Below are positions 61,135 to 64,000 of a stretch of DNA of 64,000 bases, piece by piece. The stretch's first letter is position 1; the number at the start of each line of letters is the position of its first letter. The translations under genes were made by a program, and so were the position numbers. Source of the DNA: Streptomyces albospinus. GTDB lineage: Bacteria > Actinomycetota > Actinomycetes > Streptomycetales > Streptomycetaceae. The stretch is taken from contig NZ_BMRP01000005.1 of NCBI RefSeq assembly GCF_014648695.1, forward strand, positions 67,698 through 131,697, given 5' to 3'. The notes beneath the pieces are model-generated. The model was given only the letters and a program-made list of their open reading frames with translations. It did not search any database and was not told where the DNA came from.

Positions 61135-61323
61135 TTACCCGATCCCGCCGTGTCCCTGCTGCCGCAGTCGGGCCGCCATCGCCTCCCGGCTCACCACAGC
61201 CATCATGTCGTCGATCATGGCTCTGGAGCTGAACCGGACCAACTCCTCCTGCAGCAGGATCGAACCACATGCCAGATGGTGCTCGTCCTGCTCATCGGGA
61301 CGTGTCATTTCTGGCTCATCCAT
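61135..61323 (-). CDS. Small acidic/helical hypothetical protein
   Basis: 62 residues from ATG 61323. Acidic head (DEPEMTRPDEQDEHHL) and a helix (LLQEELVRFSSRAMIDDMMAVVSREAMAARL). It lies 160 nt downstream of the large gene 61484-63427 on the same strand and could be a small partner. Function unknown. Confidence 0.45.
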   Translation of the reverse strand: MDEPEMTRPDEQDEHHLACGSILLQEELVRFSSRAMIDDMMAVVSREAMAARLRQQGHGGIG

Positions 61324-61483
61324 CGCTGTCTGCCCCTCCCAAGGCTGCACCGGCCGCGTGCACCCGGTACGTTGCACGCGCGGCGCCGGGTTCATCAGTT
61401 CGTTCTTCAAGTCGCCCAGCCGGTCGCGGTGACCATACGGAACTCGGTGCCCGGCGGACGTGGGGTGTTGTGCTGGGAGCTGC

Positions 61484-63427
61484 TCACATGCGGCCCGTGT
61501 AGAAGTCTCCGGAAGCCGGCGGCCAGGTGGGCATGACGGCCCGGGTGATGGCACCCAACGTGGCCCAGTCGCAGACCGGCTCGGCCAGGAGGTCCGCTAC
61601 TCGGCAGATCACCAACGGAGGTCCCGCCGGGCCGTCGGTGGCGCCGTCGTCTCGGCCGAGGAGGGATGCGAGTTCGTCCTCGGTCAGTTCGAGCACGGTC
61701 ACATTGCGGTTGGCGGCCACGAGGGATGAGTCGTTGCGCCCACCGAGTGTCCGGAGCCGGTCCATATCGATGCCGTCGATATCGAAGAGTTCGTGGAGGG
61801 TTCGTCGGCTGCGCTCGCGGTGATCACTTCCGCCGCTGAAGTCCGTGAGGATCGTCGGCAGTCGCAGCGCTAGGCCCTTCGGGGCCTCGCGGACAGGGAT
61901 GTTGGACAGACTGTTGTCGCAGGGGACGAGCACGATCTCGCAGTCCGTCCACTTCTCGCGTCGGCGATAGGCGACCACGCTGGTCATCATGGGGTGGCAC
62001 AGGAGAAGTTCGCTGGTGACGTGGTAGTCGGCATGCCGGATGCGCGCGCGCATCGACCACCACAGCGCCTCGTGCCCCGTGTCTTCGTTGCTGTGCACCC
62101 ATTCCATCTCGGCACTGATGAGTGCCCTGCCGGCGTCCCGCAGGGCGGAACTCCACCAGAAGTAGCCGGTTGTCCGGGCCGCCAACAGGGGAACGTCCCG
62201 TTCCCCGCCCTTGCGTTCGCTTCCCCGCTCTATGCGCTTGAGGGCGATGGAGGCCGCTTCGGCCGCACCGCCGGCCACAGGCGCCGCGTGCTGCTCCAGC
62301 CACCGGCTCAGCAGTTGATTAGGCTCACCGCCAGGGACCATGACCACGAGCCGCCCGCAGACCGCAGCGGTCGGGATGTCCGCCAACAGGCCCCGCTGCA
62401 GCGGGGCGGAGACACCAGGCAGACAGCGGACGATGATCTCGTCGGCGCACGAGGCCGCCCGGCTCACCCAGTCATGATGCTCGGCGGCCATCTGGCTGCC
62501 GTCGCCCTGGCGCGGGACGAAGACGACCAGGCGCCCGAAGCCAGTCCACCCATCGCGCAGCGCATCGAGCACGGTCTGCCGCCAGAGCGACTTCTCGTCG
62601 GCATCCGCGAGCAGGACGGAGGCACTCCACTCCGTTGGGAACGGCCCTCCCGCGTGGACCACCACGAAATTGCGGTCCCACTCTGGCAGCGCGGTCACAT
62701 CAGCGGCCGCGATGTCGATGCTCTCGTACAGATCACTGAACCGCACCGTGAACGATTCCGGCGCCGGTTCGATGGTGTGCCGCTCGTGATCCGCCTGCCA
62801 GCTGACGGCGGACACGCTGCCGGTGCGGCCCACATGCACACCATCAGTGACCTCGACCGTGGCCCCCAGCGACGGGTGCCCGCCGGCGCTCAGCAACTCG
62901 CGATCCAGACTGGCTCGGAGCTTGCCGACCGCCTGCTCGAACAGATTCACCCCGGTGTCACGCCACCGGTGCCCCTCGGCCAGCGTGATGCCGACCTCGT
63001 CGGACATCAGGCTATCCTCCCGGTCCTCAAAATGGACACCCTGCATCGAGTTCCACACGTGCCGGATCCGGCCCTCCACCGGATGCTGTCCACTGGACTC
63101 GTTCGCATCCGCCTCGGCTTCAGCCAGCCGTGTCCGGGTCCGCTCGGCCATTGCCGCCGCGGCATCGAGGGAGGGCCCGGAGCGTGGGCCAGGGATCAGT
63201 TCGGTGAGCTGTTGCTGCAGGACGAACGGATTGTCGATCCGGTAGCGCACCGATTGCGTGGAGATGCCCTCCACCTCGACCGACTCGTGGGTCGCGATGA
63301 GGTAGTAGACCAAGGCGAGAGCATCCTGTTCGTCTCTCGGCCACGGCCGGCTCTCCCGCGCTTTCGCGCACGCCGCATCCCACCGCTTGCCCACGAGGTC
63401 ATTGCCCATGAACGGCATCGTAGACAC
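61484..63427 (-). CDS. Large protein resembling a deoxyribosyltransferase-NUDIX fusion
   Basis: 647 residues; GTG start. Residues about 1-180 are helical with no clear match. Residues 185-250 are beta-rich (VEVTDGVHVGRTGSVSAVSW). Residues about 250-345 (FVVVHAGGPFP... LWRQTVLDALRDGW... LVVFVPRQG... DWVSRAASCADEIIVRCLPG) follow the nucleoside 2-deoxyribosyltransferase-like pattern. Residues about 430-520 (EMEWVHSNED... MTSVVAYRRREKWTDCEIVLV) resemble a NUDIX-like domain, but the Nudix box is not intact. Such fusions act on nucleotides or NAD and also occur in defence settings; the role here is uncertain. Confidence 0.45.
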   Translation of the reverse strand: MSTMPFMGNDLVGKRWDAACAKARESRPWPRDEQDALALVYYLIATHESVEVEGISTQSVRYRIDNPFVLQQQLTELIPGPRSGPSLDAAAAMAERTRTRLAEAEADANESSGQHPVEGRIRHVWNSMQGVHFEDREDSLMSDEVGITLAEGHRWRDTGVNLFEQAVGKLRASLDRELLSAGGHPSLGATVEVTDGVHVGRTGSVSAVSWQADHERHTIEPAPESFTVRFSDLYESIDIAAADVTALPEWDRNFVVVHAGGPFPTEWSASVLLADADEKSLWRQTVLDALRDGWTGFGRLVVFVPRQGDGSQMAAEHHDWVSRAASCADEIIVRCLPGVSAPLQRGLLADIPTAAVCGRLVVMVPGGEPNQLLSRWLEQHAAPVAGGAAEAASIALKRIERGSERKGGERDVPLLAARTTGYFWWSSALRDAGRALISAEMEWVHSNEDTGHEALWWSMRARIRHADYHVTSELLLCHPMMTSVVAYRRREKWTDCEIVLVPCDNSLSNIPVREAPKGLALRLPTILTDFSGGSDHRERSRRTLHELFDIDGIDMDRLRTLGGRNDSSLVAANRNVTVLELTEDELASLLGRDDGATDGPAGPPLVICRVADLLAEPVCDWATLGAITRAVMPTWPPASGDFYTGRM

Positions 63428-63703
63428 GCGCAGCGTCGCGGAGCAGGGGTCCTGGAGAAGTCCAAGATCGGGCTTCCGCAGTCGCGATCAAACTCGCCGC
63501 CAGGCCGACTTCAGCACTGCCGTCCGACAGACACTGGCGCCGGCTACGCCGTCGTGGCTGCCCTTTGGACAATCCTGAGCACGCGGAATCCATCGGGGAA
63601 CCCTCTTATCCGGGGCCGGGCTTCCAGGTCCCCTGGTGTGCACCCTCGTGCGGTGGCAGAGTGACGAACGAAGCCAGCGCATGGACGGAAGGGGAAGAAG
63701 CGA

Positions 63704-64000
63704 GTGTCCTGGATCAGGAGCCTTCAGCGCACGGGAGCCCGGGATTCGGACGCCCAGGCCGCGGCGTGGCAGGCCCAACTGACGCTCGCCCTGCGGGCCC
63801 CGGCCTGCGCGCACGGCGCGCACTACGACGACCCGGACAGCCTCGTCGGTGCCTCCGTCGAGCACAGCGTCCACGTGGACCGGGCGCTGACCAACCTGCT
63901 GACCGCACTCGGGCCGAATCACCCTCTGACCCTGCCCGTATTCGACGCGAGCCGGGCCTCGCACGAGCTGACCTTGCTCCGGGAGCCGTGGCTCGCCCAC
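63704..64000 (+). CDS. Partial hypothetical CDS running off the window
   Basis: GTG at 63704 with AAGGGG upstream opens a frame of 99 codons to the window end without a stop and with strong G/C third positions (WIRSLQRTGARDSDAQAAAW... YDDPDSLVGASVEHSVHVDRAL). The 3' end is missing. Helical; function unknown. Confidence 0.55.
   Translation, partial: MSWIRSLQRTGARDSDAQAAAWQAQLTLALRAPACAHGAHYDDPDSLVGASVEHSVHVDRALTNLLTALGPNHPLTLPVFDASRASHELTLLREPWLAH

Noticed and set aside
61994..63664. 556-codon plus-strand frame opposite the large minus-strand protein
   Set aside because: It lacks structured segments, while the minus-strand frame shows ordered alpha/beta patterns and a proper start.
1..64000. 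CRISPR arrays, tRNA or rRNA genes, insertion sequences, integrase, terminal inverted repeats
   Set aside because: Looked for by eye on both strands; no spaced identical repeats, cloverleaf-type arms with a GGTTCGA box, transposase motifs or integrase motifs were recognised.

Overview
High-GC actinobacterial DNA, almost certainly from Streptomyces or a close relative. The signs are GTG/TTG starts, GTGA/ATGA overlaps, DUF317 proteins, a WhiB-like protein, an MmyB-type regulator and an SCO6880-type conjugation protein. The gene set is that of a large conjugative element, a plasmid (perhaps linear) or an integrative conjugative element. No rRNA, tRNA, insertion sequence, CRISPR array, integrase or terminal inverted repeat was recognised, so plasmid and integrative element cannot be told apart here.

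Left arm (1-24.9 kb, minus strand). One long gene train starts with a type IV secretion (T4SS) module read right to left: NlpC/P60 hydrolase, DUF6112 small membrane protein, VirB8-like protein, VirB6-like polytopic protein, SCO6880-family protein, two small proteins and a VirB4-like ATPase. It continues into about 20 small soluble proteins of unknown function, with a GT2 glycosyltransferase, a lipoprotein and an MFS exporter among them. At least seven of the unknowns share a roughly 70-residue module (module A); four also carry a roughly 120-residue module (module B), in either order. One unknown is a relaxase homologue that has lost its histidine triad.

Centre (25-40 kb, plus strand). A DNA methyltransferase gene and a 360-bp regulatory gap separate the arms. 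The plus-strand train holds DUF4913 and RelE-like proteins, a 36-residue Cys-tailed peptide, a GNAT acetyltransferase, a family of small helical paralogues, winged-helix regulators, an MFS exporter, an ATP-grasp ligase, two DUF317 proteins and a sortase-anchored surface protein. Four copies of one perfect inverted repeat (ATCCCCGGTT-N5-AACCGGGGAT) precede transcription units on both arms and tie them into one candidate regulon.

Right arm. From 40 to 48.6 kb lies a mixed accessory region: DUF317 proteins, Cys-rich proteins, a small membrane protein and HTH proteins. From 56.9 down to 48.6 kb runs a replication/mobilisation operon: short leader ORF, replication initiator, DnaC-like loader, WhiB-like regulator, DUF2637 membrane protein, small ORFs, MobC-like protein, relaxase. 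An MmyB-like regulator is transcribed divergently from it across about 0.9 kb of non-coding DNA. Beyond are a thioesterase, a thioesterase remnant and a large protein resembling a deoxyribosyltransferase-NUDIX fusion.

Most notable: (1) about 27 otherwise unrelated accessory proteins end in a Pro/Ala-rich linker plus a terminal Arg cluster, while most T4SS parts and metabolic enzymes do not, suggesting a shared C-terminal address signal, possibly for T4SS export; (2) several genes have good ribosome binding sites but ATC or CTG where the start codon should be; (3) iteron-like 11-bp repeats sit inside the initiator gene; (4) the shuffled A/B module family. Functional statements are inferences from sequence pattern; no database search was run.
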